This document shows, piece after piece, positions 44,998 through 53,149 of a DNA stretch of 64,000 bases (its first letter is position 1; each line of letters starts with the position of its first letter). The DNA is taken from assembly GCA_947303395.1 (NCBI GenBank), contig CAMYYD010000006.1, positions 110,877 to 174,876 of the forward strand. Reading direction: 5' to 3'. Source of the stretch: an uncultured Bacteroidales bacterium. GTDB lineage: Bacteria > Bacteroidota > Bacteroidia > Bacteroidales > F082. A program made the position numbers and the translations under genes. The notes under the pieces are model-generated. The model saw only the letters and a program-made list of their open reading frames with translations. It was not told the DNA's origin and did no database searches.

Positions 44998-45120
44998 TCT
45001 GGAGCGCCCAGGCCCTCGCACCTTGCTTTATTATGCGTTGGGTGGCTAACAGACAGGTCGAGCAAGCGGCCTCGTAGCAGGGGCGACTACGAAATAAAGG
45101 GAGACTTCGGTCTCCTTTTT
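44998..45120 (+). ncRNA. Stand-alone structured small RNA, about 120 nt, family not assigned
   Basis: A GC-rich block with no ORF in an AT-rich gap. The promoter TACCTTTG at 44985-44992 fits TAnnTTTG, and GGAGAC-TTCG-GTCTCC-TTTTT (45100-45120) is a textbook terminator. Nested pairing is possible: CGCCC with GGGCG, AGGCC with GGCCT, CTTGCTT with GAGCAAG, and TCGTAG with CTACGA. Promoter-to-terminator length (about 120 nt) suits a housekeeping RNA such as SRP RNA, 6S-Flavo or the Bacteroidales-1 RNA, but the SRP loop GGAA/AGCA arrangement is not found. The ORF on the other strand ends inside the T-run. Confidence 0.75.
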
Positions 45121-45632
45121 CATTTTTTCCAGATTAGTGGAATTCTTTTTAAATCGTCAGGTCTTATGGCATGCACTGTCGTTACTAACCAGAAGTTTTC
45201 GTTCTTGTTATAATTTAGTCGAACAGCGGCAACGTGATTCGGGTATTCTTCATTAGCTACTGCAAGTAAAAGTGATAACGGAGTGTTGCCACTATGGATT
45301 TCATTGAATTTTTTAGCGACAAACTCAACATAATCCTCTTTTGTTAAACCGAGTTGGGTCAAATGCATTTCAATTTCATCGAGATGCTTCTTGTTATGTT
45401 TTAAAGTATTACCAATATTCACTCTTATTGTCTGGACATTTCCAGGCAACTCCATCACTTCTTGAATCTTTTTAATAGCAGCCATCGGAATTCGTCCGAT
45501 GACTTTATACTCTTTATTGAGTTTAACTTTATTTTTACTTTGTTGTACCATATCAACATTTATTTTTAAACAAATCAAATACCCATCACTGTTCAGTGAA
45601 TTCCCCATTCCAATAAATGTTTTACGATACAC
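45120..45632 (-). CDS. Hypothetical protein, possible BECR-fold nuclease
   Basis: 170 residues if it starts at GTG 45632; ATG at 45551 (MVQQSKNKVKLNKEYK, 143 residues) is also plausible and leaves a leader of about 100 bases after the promoter TATTTTTG (minus, 45659-45666). The second half, with VNIGNTLKHNKKHLDE and ENFWLVTTVHAIRPDDLKR, resembles phage-related PBECR-type (barnase/EndoU/RelE-like) nuclease domains: two His-containing helices followed by a terminal strand. That is a weak match made by eye. No antitoxin-like partner is adjacent. Confidence 0.55.
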   Translation of the reverse strand: MYRKTFIGMGNSLNSDGYLICLKINVDMVQQSKNKVKLNKEYKVIGRIPMAAIKKIQEVMELPGNVQTIRVNIGNTLKHNKKHLDEIEMHLTQLGLTKEDYVEFVAKKFNEIHSGNTPLSLLLAVANEEYPNHVAAVRLNYNKNENFWLVTTVHAIRPDDLKRIPLIWKK

Positions 45633-45729
45633 TGCTGTTTTTGGTTATGAATACGATGCAAAAATATAATTTTTGTGAAAATAAAGCAAAAAAATAGAAT
45701 AAAAATCTTCATACATTACAAAAATTTAC

Positions 45730-45737
45730 TATCTTTG
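45730..45737 (+). promoter_or_regulatory. Promoter of the hairpin leader and lipoprotein
   Basis: TATCTTTG followed by CC. The next gene starts at 45981, so the transcript has a leader of about 240 nt, most of it taken up by the hairpin at 45821-45931. The stretch 45738-45820 is AT-rich with nothing else I can name. Confidence 0.6.
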
Positions 45738-45820
45738 CCTTGTCAAACTAACAAATATTATTAAAAAACAGACATTTAGATAAATAAAAGACATAAAAAG
45801 GCGTTTTCGCTTTTCTTGGT

Positions 45821-45931
45821 GTACCTGAAATCGGCAAATTTTGGTGTAATACTACGACAAGAAAGGAGAAATGCTCACAACACCGTGAGCTTTCTTGTTT
45901 AGTAGTATGGGTTTTGCCGAACCTCAGGTAC
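45821..45931. ncRNA. 111-nt near-continuous hairpin (leader RNA or mobile palindrome)
   Basis: Five stems nest in one hairpin: GTACCTGA (45821) with TCAGGTAC (45924), TCGGCAAA (45831) with TTTGCCGA (45913), ATACTAC (45849) with GTAGTAT (45902), ACAAGAAAG (45857) with the TTTCTTGT region (45891), and GCTCAC (45873) with GTGAGC (45885) around AACACC. Small internal loops separate them. Given the promoter at 45730 it is read on the plus strand as the 5' leader of the lipoprotein gene. It could be a regulatory RNA, an RNA-processing site or a non-coding mobile element; the sequence alone does not decide. Confidence 0.75.
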
Positions 45932-45980
45932 GAGACAGAAATAGTTCGCGGTTTTTTGTTGTCATATTAAATTAAATACC

Positions 45981-47363
45981 ATGAAAGATTCTATTAAATT
46001 ATTGATTGGAATAATAATGTTGACCATTATTGTTTCTGGGTGTAAAAAAGATTCAGACAATACGTCAAATTCAGGAGGAAGTGGAGGTAATACTATTAAT
46101 GATGTAAAGGTAACGACATATTCTCCACAAAACATTTCTAATACGAGTGCTTTGTGTGGTGGTGATGCCGTTGTAATTCAAGGGTTATCGTTAACTGAAA
46201 TTGGAGTTTGCTGGAATACAGAAGGAAATCCCGAGGCAAGTGATAATCATGTATCTACGGAAGTGTGGAATGAACCATTTGTATGCACTATTACTGGACT
46301 TGAGCCAGAAACGCGTTATTATGTAAGAGCTTATGCTTTGCGAGGATTGGAGTACTATTATGGGGAGGTAAAAACATTTACGACGACATTAAACCCTACT
46401 AATAGTGTTACGATTCATACATATACGCCACAGGAAATCACTACATGCTCTGCCGTTTGTGGTGGTGATGCTATTGTAACCCCTAATTTTTCATTGACGG
46501 AATTGGGTGTATGTTGGAATACTGAAGGGAATCCTTTACCAAGTGATAATTATGTGTCGACAGAAATTTGGAATGAGCCTTTTGTGTGTACTATTACTGG
46601 TCTTGTTGGTAATACGACATATCATGTTAGAGCTTACGCGTTAGATGAGGCGCAGTGTTATTATGGAGAAGAGAAAGTGTTTACAACAGAGCAGATATGT
46701 GATGAGTTGGTTTATAATGATGATAATCCTATTCATTTAGTATTAAGGGAGGAGCATAAGATTGTTGATTCTTCAGCATATCCTATAACATATACATCTT
46801 CTGACAACACGTATGTGACAGTTTCGGATGATGGGGTTTTGAATGGAAGAAATGTTGGTAGTGCTCAAGTAACATTGGATAACGGCTTTCATAGCTTGAC
46901 AGTTGATGTTATTGTGGATTTGTTTAGAGAACCGACTTTTGAGTTTGGTTGTTATACCAATAGAATCAGAGAATTATATGGCAATCCTTATATGTCAGGT
47001 TATATTAATGATACGATTCTAGTTTATCAATACACTGGTCCTAGCGGTTATTCATACGCATGTGGTGAAATGGATTTTATCTTTGATAATAGAAGTTATT
47101 TTGAGGCGGATTTATATATTAGAAAGAATGTAGAGTATTTGCTTAATTGTTATCTTGAGGATAATTTTACATTTGAAACTACGCTGAATGATACTATTCC
47201 GATTTATAGAAACAAAATAGATAATAGCGTTATGTGTGGAAAATATGACTCACACAACCAATGGAATGAGATTTGTTTATACTATTTTAGGGCTGACGAT
47301 ATAAAAAGCCTTAATGCGGCTTTGAATAAGCCTAAGAATTATAATATCAGAAGAAAGGATTAG
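45981..47363 (+). CDS. Surface lipoprotein with two fibronectin-like repeats and a Big-like domain
   Basis: 460 residues. Lipoprotein signal MKDSIKLLIGIIMLTIIVSGC, then a Ser/Gly-rich linker. Two repeats of about 95 residues follow, each holding ICGGDA-like, GVCWNTEGNP, WNEPFVCTITGL and YYVRAYAL segments, which are fibronectin-III-like modules common on Bacteroidales surface proteins. Next comes a Big2-like strand region (YTSSDNTYVTVSDDGVLNGRNVGSAQVTL) and a C-terminal domain of unknown type. Codon use is much more AT-rich than in the housekeeping genes around it, suggesting recent acquisition or weak selection. Preceded by the 111-nt hairpin. Confidence 0.8.
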   Translation: MKDSIKLLIGIIMLTIIVSGCKKDSDNTSNSGGSGGNTINDVKVTTYSPQNISNTSALCGGDAVVIQGLSLTEIGVCWNTEGNPEASDNHVSTEVWNEPFVCTITGLEPETRYYVRAYALRGLEYYYGEVKTFTTTLNPTNSVTIHTYTPQEITTCSAVCGGDAIVTPNFSLTELGVCWNTEGNPLPSDNYVSTEIWNEPFVCTITGLVGNTTYHVRAYALDEAQCYYGEEKVFTTEQICDELVYNDDNPIHLVLREEHKIVDSSAYPITYTSSDNTYVTVSDDGVLNGRNVGSAQVTLDNGFHSLTVDVIVDLFREPTFEFGCYTNRIRELYGNPYMSGYINDTILVYQYTGPSGYSYACGEMDFIFDNRSYFEADLYIRKNVEYLLNCYLEDNFTFETTLNDTIPIYRNKIDNSVMCGKYDSHNQWNEICLYYFRADDIKSLNAALNKPKNYNIRRKD

Positions 47364-47386
47364 TTATGACTAATGTAGTCTTTGTA

Positions 47387-47533
47387 AAAATCCTGTTAAT
47401 CTTGTAAATCCTGTCTAAATATAATCTTGTAGGAAGTGTAGATTTCTCCGGCAGTTGTTTGAATCACTGCTTCAAGTTTTAGGTCTGGGGTGTCTTTTGC
47501 GAGATATTCCAGACTTTCCATTATCTCGTCGAG
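47387..47533. repeat. Direct repeat copy 1 (147 bp) of the 3' end of the gene at 48276
   Basis: Aligns without gaps to 48267-48413 at an offset of exactly 880 bases, with about 10 mismatches by my count between 47396 and 47533. It ends at GTCGAG in both copies. The ORF6N gene lies between the two copies. Confidence 0.85.
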
Positions 47534-47599
47534 TGATTTGTTAAAATATTTTAAGATTTCCTTCATATTCCTGCAACTTATGTTAAAAATCACTTTCAA
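47396..47599 (-). pseudogene. Truncated C-terminal copy of the hypothetical protein at 48276
   Basis: Its last 46 residues (SLDEIMESLEYLAKDTPDLK ... IIFRQDLQD) match the C-terminus of the intact neighbour in the same frame; the preceding 21 residues (MKVIFNISCRNMKEILKYFNK) are unrelated. The frame is open and no promoter is obvious, so it could be a short expressed protein, but a duplication remnant is the simpler reading. Confidence 0.65.
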
Positions 47600-47646
47600 A
47601 CAGCAAAAAGTGGCACTACATTAATTGGTGGTTGATTCTTAGGCTG

Positions 47647-47654
47647 TAATTTTG
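47647..47654 (+). promoter_or_regulatory. Promoter of the ORF6N gene
   Basis: TAATTTTG followed by CC, 25 bases before the start codon. Confidence 0.6.
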
Positions 47655-47679
47655 CCAAGTAAACTTTAAAATTATTATT

Positions 47680-48240
47680 ATGGCAAAGAAAAGTATTGTT
47701 AAATTCGAGCAAATCGAAGACATGATTATCAATTTGAGAGGCAAACAGGTTCTCATTGACGCAGATGTGGCTGCATTGTACAAAGTTGAGACAAAAGAAA
47801 TCAATCAAGCGGTCAAAAACAATCCGAAGAAATTTCCGAAAGGCTATGTATTTACTGCTACTAAAGAAGAGATGGAACTGGTCAAAAATTTTGACCGGTT
47901 CGCTAATTTGAAGCATTCAACAGTACCGTTGAAAGTTTTCACTGAAAAAGGGCTTTACATGCTTGCTACTATTTTAAAAAGTGATGTTGCAACCGATACA
48001 ACTATCAGAATCATTGAGACTTTTGCAAAAATAAGGGAGCTAGGAAGAACCATTTCACAAATGTCGCAACCTCAAGGCCAAGAAACACAGAAACAATTGG
48101 TTGAAAAGAGCGATAACATTATTTCTGATATTATCGGCGACGATTTAAAAGTTAGTGAAACTGAATCGGAATTTGAGCTGAATTTTGCAGTGGTGAAACT
48201 GAGGCATAAAGTTGTAAGGAAAAAGGAGAATAATAAGTGA
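47680..48240 (+). CDS. ORF6N-domain (KilA-N-related) DNA-binding protein
   Basis: 186 residues. The N-terminal 95 residues are an ORF6N domain: LRGKQVLIDADVAALYKVETKEINQAVKNN, then KFPKGYVFTATKEEMELV and KVFTEKGLYMLATIL. ORF6N occurs in phage antirepressor-like and other mobile-element proteins and is found in many dispersed copies in Bacteroidales. The C-terminal part is charged and helical (QPQGQETQKQLVEKSDNI). The gene has its own promoter and lies between two 147-bp direct repeats, which suggests that it came in as a small cassette. Confidence 0.88.
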   Translation: MAKKSIVKFEQIEDMIINLRGKQVLIDADVAALYKVETKEINQAVKNNPKKFPKGYVFTATKEEMELVKNFDRFANLKHSTVPLKVFTEKGLYMLATILKSDVATDTTIRIIETFAKIRELGRTISQMSQPQGQETQKQLVEKSDNIISDIIGDDLKVSETESEFELNFAVVKLRHKVVRKKENNK

Positions 48241-48266
48241 GTTGAGAAGACAGAAGTCTGTATATT

Positions 48267-48413
48267 TAAATCTTGTTAATCTTGTAAATCCTGTCTAAAT
48301 AAAATCTTGTCGGAGGTGTAGATTTCGCCAGCAGTTGTCTGAATCACTGCTTCAATTTGAAGGTCTGGGGTGTCTTTTGCGAGATATTCCAGACTTTCCA
48401 TAATCTCGTCGAG
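48267..48413. repeat. Direct repeat copy 2, inside the intact hypothetical gene
   Basis: Covers the last 46 codons and the stop of the gene at 48276-48830 plus 9 bases downstream. The outer part (AATCTTGTTAATCTTGTAAA, TCCTGTCTAAAT) is itself a dispersed AATCTTGT/AATCCTGT repeat that encodes RQDLQD. Confidence 0.85.
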
Positions 48414-48830
48414 GTGGTAGCGGCGGGCGTGAGCACCACGATATTTGCCGTTGGGTGTAAAGTCAGACTCGATTTCCTCGTATTCAACGCGGAAAAAGGT
48501 TGTGCCGTCGTCGAGAGGGTGGGAGATCTTGAAAAACGGCTCCTCGAATGAGATGTCGTAACTCTTTGAGTATCTGAAGTTTAAGTCGATAACGAAATAA
48601 GGCCACTCGGGGAGGAGCCGCTTTGCCTCCATCTTGATTTGGACCTTGTGTGAGGCAGCATTGGCAAGACTGTCAATCACTTCCATCGGGAAGAGCGGCA
48701 CGTTGGTGGCGTTGGAGCGCATGAAACTCAGGAGCTTGTCGCGGTTGCTCAATGGCACGATAATGGTGTTGTCGCCATAGTCGGTGATGACGAGGACTCC
48801 GCGGTCGCTTCTGATATTTTTTATGCGCAT
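48276..48830 (-). CDS. Hypothetical protein, C-terminus formed by a repeat
   Basis: 184 residues from the ATG at 48830 (MRIKNIRSDRG); an earlier start at 48881 lies upstream of the -7 element TATCTTTG (minus, 48850-48857). The sequence mixes strands and helices (LVITDYGDNTIIVPLSNRDKL, WPYFVIDLNFRYSKSYDISF) with no motif I recognise. The C-terminal FRQDLQD is encoded by an AATCTTGT/AATCCTGT dispersed repeat and recurs in the truncated copy at 47396. The promoter region is shared with the divergent substrate-binding protein gene, 50 bases away. Confidence 0.7.
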   Translation of the reverse strand: MRIKNIRSDRGVLVITDYGDNTIIVPLSNRDKLLSFMRSNATNVPLFPMEVIDSLANAASHKVQIKMEAKRLLPEWPYFVIDLNFRYSKSYDISFEEPFFKISHPLDDGTTFFRVEYEEIESDFTPNGKYRGAHARRYHLDEIMESLEYLAKDTPDLQIEAVIQTTAGEIYTSDKILFRQDLQD

Positions 48831-48849
48831 TTCCTTGAAAAAATTTTTG

Positions 48850-48878
48850 CAAAGATACGAATTTATTTGATAATTTTG
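48850..48878. promoter_or_regulatory. Divergent promoters; plus strand may give a leaderless mRNA
   Basis: Minus-strand TATCTTTG at 48850-48857 and plus-strand TAATTTTG at 48871-48878. The plus element ends 3 bases before ATGATG (48881), so transcription would begin at or within the start codon(s). Confidence 0.6.
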
Positions 48879-48880
48879 CA

Positions 48881-50491
48881 ATGATGAAAAAAGTGCTTTT
48901 TATATTTGCGATTTTGCTCGTTTTCGCTTCGTGCGGAAGAAAAGACCCGGACGCTACCTTGAAGATTTTCAAGTACAACGAGTCGGCGGGGATATTGTCG
49001 CTAGATCCTATTTATGCCAAGGACCAGCCGCATATCTGGGCTTGTAACCAATTGTATAACAGCCTTGTAGCGTTTGACGACGACATGAATATAGTGCCAA
49101 GCGTGGCAAAAAGTTGGGACATATCCGAAGACGGCAAAACATACACGTTTTTGCTTCGTGACGACGTGCTTTTCCACAACGACAGCTGTTTCAACGGGAA
49201 GAGCAGAAGGGTAGTGGCGCAAGATTTTGAATATTCGTTTAACCGGTTGATTGACAGGAAGTTAAGTTCGCCAGGAACATGGATTTTTGCTCAGGTGAAA
49301 CAAAATGAAAACGGATACGCTTTCAAGGCATTGAACGACTCTGTTTTTCAAGTGGAATTGAAAGAGCCTTTTCCGGCGTTTCTTGGCATATTATCAATGA
49401 CTTACGCCTCAGTGGTGCCTCATGAAGCGGTTGATTTTTATGGCGAGAATTTCGGTCGGCATCCTGTTGGAACCGGACCGTTCAAATTCCAATATTGGAA
49501 AGAAGGTGTACGCCTCGTGATGCGCAAAAATCCTGCATATTTTGAGTTTGAAAACGGCGAAAGATTACCTTATATTGATGCCGTTTCGGTGAGTTTCCTC
49601 ATCGACAAACAGGTGGCGTTCATGGAGTTTGTGAAAGGAAAAACCGATTTCATGTCGGGTGTCGATGCGCGTTACAAAGACGAACTTCTGACTCGCGACG
49701 GCTTTTTGAGAAGCAAATATGAGGACCGTTTTTATCTGATACGTGAGCCGTATCTGAATACTGAATATCTTTCGTTTTATATTGATAATCAAGAAGAAAG
49801 AGATGATAAAGAACGTCAAGTTGCATTGCGTCAGGCGGTGAATTATTCGATTGACAGGGAGAAGATGCTTCGATATCTGAGAAACGGCATCGGAACTCCT
49901 GGAAACGGCGGAATTATCCCTGCGGGATTGCCGGGATACGATTCTTTGGGACAAATCGGATATGCTTTCAACCAGCAGAAATCGTTTGAGATTATCGAGA
50001 AATATCAGCTTCAAGGAAGTGAGATAAAGCTTTATACCACAAAGGATTACATCGATTTGGCGAAGTTTGTGCAGTCGTCGGTGACCGATGTCGGGTTGGT
50101 GTGCAAGGTGGAGGAGATGATGCCGGCGGCTTTGCGTGAGAAACGTGCCCAGTGCAGCCTGCCTTTCTTCCGCAGTTCGTGGGTTGCCGATTATCCCGAT
50201 GCAGAGAATTATCTCTCACTTTTCACAACCGAAAATTTTGCTCCGAAAGGTCCGAACTACACCCATTATTCGAACCCAAAATTTGATGAGCTTTATGCGA
50301 AAGCGATTGCTACTAACGACTTGAAAACCAGAGCCGAAATATATCACGAAATGGACTCTTTGATGATGACTGAGGCGCCTGTTGTGATACTGTTTTACGA
50401 CGAGGTGCTGCGCTTTGTCAACAAAAGGGTGAGCGGATTCGACGGAAACCCCGTGAATTTGCTGGATTTGAGGCGTGTTAAAATTGATTGA
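48881..50491 (+). CDS. Peptide ABC transporter substrate-binding lipoprotein (SBP family 5)
   Basis: 536 residues (a second ATG at 48884 is as likely as the first). Lipobox FASC in MMKKVLFIFAILLVFASCGR. The SBP_bac_5 fold is visible from LSLDPIYAKDQPHIWACNQLYN, VAKSWDISEDGKTYTFLLRDDVLFHN, GTGPFKFQYWKEGVRLVM and the C-terminal half with YPDAENYLSLF. It should bind oligopeptides (or a similar solute) at the membrane for an ABC importer; no permease or ATPase genes are adjacent. Very short or absent 5' leader. Confidence 0.9.
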   Translation: MMKKVLFIFAILLVFASCGRKDPDATLKIFKYNESAGILSLDPIYAKDQPHIWACNQLYNSLVAFDDDMNIVPSVAKSWDISEDGKTYTFLLRDDVLFHNDSCFNGKSRRVVAQDFEYSFNRLIDRKLSSPGTWIFAQVKQNENGYAFKALNDSVFQVELKEPFPAFLGILSMTYASVVPHEAVDFYGENFGRHPVGTGPFKFQYWKEGVRLVMRKNPAYFEFENGERLPYIDAVSVSFLIDKQVAFMEFVKGKTDFMSGVDARYKDELLTRDGFLRSKYEDRFYLIREPYLNTEYLSFYIDNQEERDDKERQVALRQAVNYSIDREKMLRYLRNGIGTPGNGGIIPAGLPGYDSLGQIGYAFNQQKSFEIIEKYQLQGSEIKLYTTKDYIDLAKFVQSSVTDVGLVCKVEEMMPAALREKRAQCSLPFFRSSWVADYPDAENYLSLFTTENFAPKGPNYTHYSNPKFDELYAKAIATNDLKTRAEIYHEMDSLMMTEAPVVILFYDEVLRFVNKRVSGFDGNPVNLLDLRRVKID

Positions 50492-50533
50492 AAAAATTTT
50501 GATAATCAGTGAATTTCGTGTTAAAAAATTTCG

Positions 50534-50541
50534 TAATTTTG
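50534..50541 (+). promoter_or_regulatory. Promoter of thrS-infC-rpmI-rplT
   Basis: TAATTTTG followed by CAGCGC, about 30 bases before the thrS start. Confidence 0.65.
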
Positions 50542-50570
50542 CAGCGCTTTTTTGCGAAAAATAATTTGAT

Positions 50571-52514
50571 ATGATAAATATTACATTTCCTGACGGTGGA
50601 GTCAGACAGTTTGAAGCGGGCGTAACGCCAATGGACATTGCCAAAAGCATAAGCGAAGGCTTGGCTCGCAACGTGTTGTCAGCAAAGGTGAATGACAAGA
50701 TGTGGGACGCACTTCGTCCAATCAACGAAGACGCTAATATTCAGTTGTTTACGTGGAACGATCCTGAGGGAAAAGCTACAGTTTGGCACTCATCGGCACA
50801 CCTCATGGCAGAGGCTATCGAGCAGCTTTACAAAGGCGTGAAATTCGGCATCGGTCCGGCTATCGAGAGCGGTTTCTACTATGATATCGACACCGGCGAC
50901 ATGACATTGACCGAAGAAGACCTCGTGAAGATTGAGAAAAAGATGCTCGAGCTCGCCAAGGAAAAACAGGCATTTGAGCGTGTTGACGTTTGCAAAGCCG
51001 ACGCTTTGAAATATTTCACCGAGAAAGGCGATGAGTACAAAGTCGAGCTTATCAACGAGCTTGAAGACGGTACCATAACATATTACAAATCAGGAACTTT
51101 CACTGATTTGTGCCGCGGACCGCATATCCCTGATACATCATGCATAAAGGCTGTGAAGCTGACATCAATCGCTGGCGCTTACTGGCGTGGCGACGAGAAC
51201 CGCAAGCAGCTGACACGTATCTACGGTATCACCTTCCCGAAGCAGAAAGAACTCGAGGAATACCTCGTTCTTCTTGAGGAAGCTAAGAAACGCGACCACC
51301 GCAAACTCGGTCGTGAGCTTGAGCTGTTCATGTTCACCGACATGGTTGGCAAAGGTCTCCCGATGTGGCTCCCAAGAGGTACAGCTCTGCGTAACCGCCT
51401 TCAGGAATATCTCACAAAGATTCAGAAACACTATGGTTATGAGCAGGTTATCACTCCTCATATCGGAAACAAGAATCTTTACGTGACATCAGGTCACTGG
51501 GATCATTACGGCAAGGACAGCTTCCAGCCGATCACCACACCTGAGGAAGGCGAGATTTACTTGCTGAAGCCGATGAACTGCCCTCATCACTGCATGATTT
51601 ACAAGTGGCAGCCACGTTCATACAAAGACCTCCCGCTGCGTTTGGCAGAGTTCGGTACAGTGTATCGTTACGAGCAGAGCGGCGAGTTGCACGGCTTGAC
51701 ACGTGTCCGTTCGTTCACACAAGACGACGCCCACATCTTCTGCCGTCCTGACCAGGTGAAAGACGAGTTCATCCGCGTGATGAACATCATCGAAATCATC
51801 TTCAAGGCTTTGAATTTCCAGAACTTTGAGGCTCAGATTTCACTTCGTGACCCAAGCAACACAACAAAATACGTCGGTACAGACGAGAACTGGGAGAGAG
51901 CAGAACAGGCCATCAGAGAGGCTTGCGCAGAGAAGAATCTTCCGGCAAGAGAAGAGCTCGGCGAGGCTGCGTTCTACGGTCCGAAGTTGGACTTCATGGT
52001 GAAAGACGCACTCGGTCGTCGTTGGCAGCTTGGCACAATCCAGGTTGACTACAACTTGCCAGAGCGTTTCGACCTCACATATATCGGCAAAGACAACGAG
52101 AAACACCGTCCTGTGATGATTCACAGAGCACCATTCGGTTCAATGGAACGTTTCGTGGCTGTGTTGCTCGAGCACTGCGCCGGCGACTTCCCGTTGTGGC
52201 TCGCTCCTGACCAGGCTATCATCCTGCCTATCAGCGAGAAATATCAGGAATATGCCGAGAAGGTGTATGAGACATTGAAGAATTCTGAAGTCAGAGTGTT
52301 GTTGGACGACAGAAGTGAGAAGATCGGTCGTAAGATCCGTGACGCCGAATTGAAGAAGATTCCTTACATGCTCATCGTGGGCGAGAAGGAAGAAGGCGAG
52401 GGCTTGGTATCAGTGCGTAAGCGCGGTACAGGCGACCTCGGTTCGATGCCAATCGCTGATTTCGCTAAGATGATTGAAAATCAGGTGGCAGAAGAGCAAA
52501 AAGTTGAATATTAA
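50571..52514 (+). CDS. thrS: Threonyl-tRNA synthetase
   Basis: 647 residues. TGS domain ([20 protein letters not shown]), editing domain with [11 protein letters not shown] and the zinc/editing residues in [12 protein letters not shown], class II catalytic core (motif 2: [34 protein letters not shown]; motif 3: [18 protein letters not shown]) and C-terminal anticodon-binding domain. First gene of the thrS-infC-rpmI-rplT operon. Confidence 0.97.
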   Translation: MINITFPDGGVRQFEAGVTPMDIAKSISEGLARNVLSAKVNDKMWDALRPINEDANIQLFTWNDPEGKATVWHSSAHLMAEAIEQLYKGVKFGIGPAIESGFYYDIDTGDMTLTEEDLVKIEKKMLELAKEKQAFERVDVCKADALKYFTEKGDEYKVELINELEDGTITYYKSGTFTDLCRGPHIPDTSCIKAVKLTSIAGAYWRGDENRKQLTRIYGITFPKQKELEEYLVLLEEAKKRDHRKLGRELELFMFTDMVGKGLPMWLPRGTALRNRLQEYLTKIQKHYGYEQVITPHIGNKNLYVTSGHWDHYGKDSFQPITTPEEGEIYLLKPMNCPHHCMIYKWQPRSYKDLPLRLAEFGTVYRYEQSGELHGLTRVRSFTQDDAHIFCRPDQVKDEFIRVMNIIEIIFKALNFQNFEAQISLRDPSNTTKYVGTDENWERAEQAIREACAEKNLPAREELGEAAFYGPKLDFMVKDALGRRWQLGTIQVDYNLPERFDLTYIGKDNEKHRPVMIHRAPFGSMERFVAVLLEHCAGDFPLWLAPDQAIILPISEKYQEYAEKVYETLKNSEVRVLLDDRSEKIGRKIRDAELKKIPYMLIVGEKEEGEGLVSVRKRGTGDLGSMPIADFAKMIENQVAEEQKVEY

Positions 52515-52533
52515 AATATTGTTAAATTAATAT

Positions 52534-52550
52534 AGGAGATACATACCATA
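52534..52550 (+). promoter_or_regulatory. infC ribosome-binding site and ATA start codon
   Basis: AGGAG at 52534-52538 precedes ATA at 52548-52550 by 9 bases; the frame is closed upstream by TAG at 52533. Codons after ATA read [17 protein letters not shown] and run into the IF3 domain. A rare start codon in infC is the known basis of IF3 autoregulation in other bacteria. Confidence 0.75.
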
Positions 52551-53111
52551 GCACTTCCAGTAAACAACGGAGGCAACCAGAACAGACCTCCGAAAAGCAA
52601 GCAGAACGATGATCCGCACAGAATAAACAACAGGATCACGGCACCAATGGTGAGAGTCGTCGGCGAGGCCGGTGACAACGAGATACACCCGATTCGCGAG
52701 GCCATCAGAATGGCTGACGAGGCAGGTCTCGATTTAGTGGAGATTTCACCAAGCGCAAATCCACCGGTCTGTAAGATCATGGATTACAAGAAGTTCCTCT
52801 TCGACCAGAAGAAGAAACAGAAAGAAATCAAAGCTAAGGCTACCAAAGTGGTTATCAAGGAGTTACGTCTGGGAGCCCAGATTGGCGACAGCGACTTTGA
52901 GTTCAAGTTGAACCACGCCAAGAAGTTCCTCGAGGACGGTGCTAAGGTGAAAGTCGATGTGTTCTTCCACGGACGTTCCATCGCCTACAAGGAGCAGGGA
53001 GAGCTGGTTTTGCTCAAGTTTGCTCAGGCTTTGGAGGATGTAGGCAAGGTTGAGTCGTTGCCGAAGCTCGAAGGAAAGCGCATGTTGATGATAATAGCTC
53101 CTAAGAAGTAA
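52548..53111 (+). CDS. infC: Translation initiation factor IF-3, ATA start
   Basis: 187 residues from the ATA at 52548. The first ATG (52647) would cut off the start of the IF3 N-domain, whose [20 protein letters not shown] lies across it. N-domain: [26 protein letters not shown]-domain: [25 protein letters not shown] and [15 protein letters not shown]. It binds the 30S subunit, prevents early joining of 50S and checks the start codon. An AGGAG Shine-Dalgarno sequence precedes the ATA. Downstream are rpmI and rplT in the conserved order. Confidence 0.93.
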   Translation: MALPVNNGGNQNRPPKSKQNDDPHRINNRITAPMVRVVGEAGDNEIHPIREAIRMADEAGLDLVEISPSANPPVCKIMDYKKFLFDQKKKQKEIKAKATKVVIKELRLGAQIGDSDFEFKLNHAKKFLEDGAKVKVDVFFHGRSIAYKEQGELVLLKFAQALEDVGKVESLPKLEGKRMLMIIAPKK

Positions 53112-53149
53112 GAAAGACACTCATTCATAACTTTAAAAATAGTTTTAAA

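Noticed and set aside
44998..45120. Firm call of SRP (4.5S) RNA
   Set aside because: The expected GGAA tetraloop with the opposite AGCA-type internal loop is not found where it should be; left unassigned.
45821..45931. Invertible promoter flanked by inverted repeats
   Set aside because: The arms meet at a 6-base loop, leaving no room for a promoter to invert.
52647..53111. infC starting at the first ATG
   Set aside because: This would remove the conserved beginning of the IF3 N-domain and ignore the AGGAG-ATA start region.
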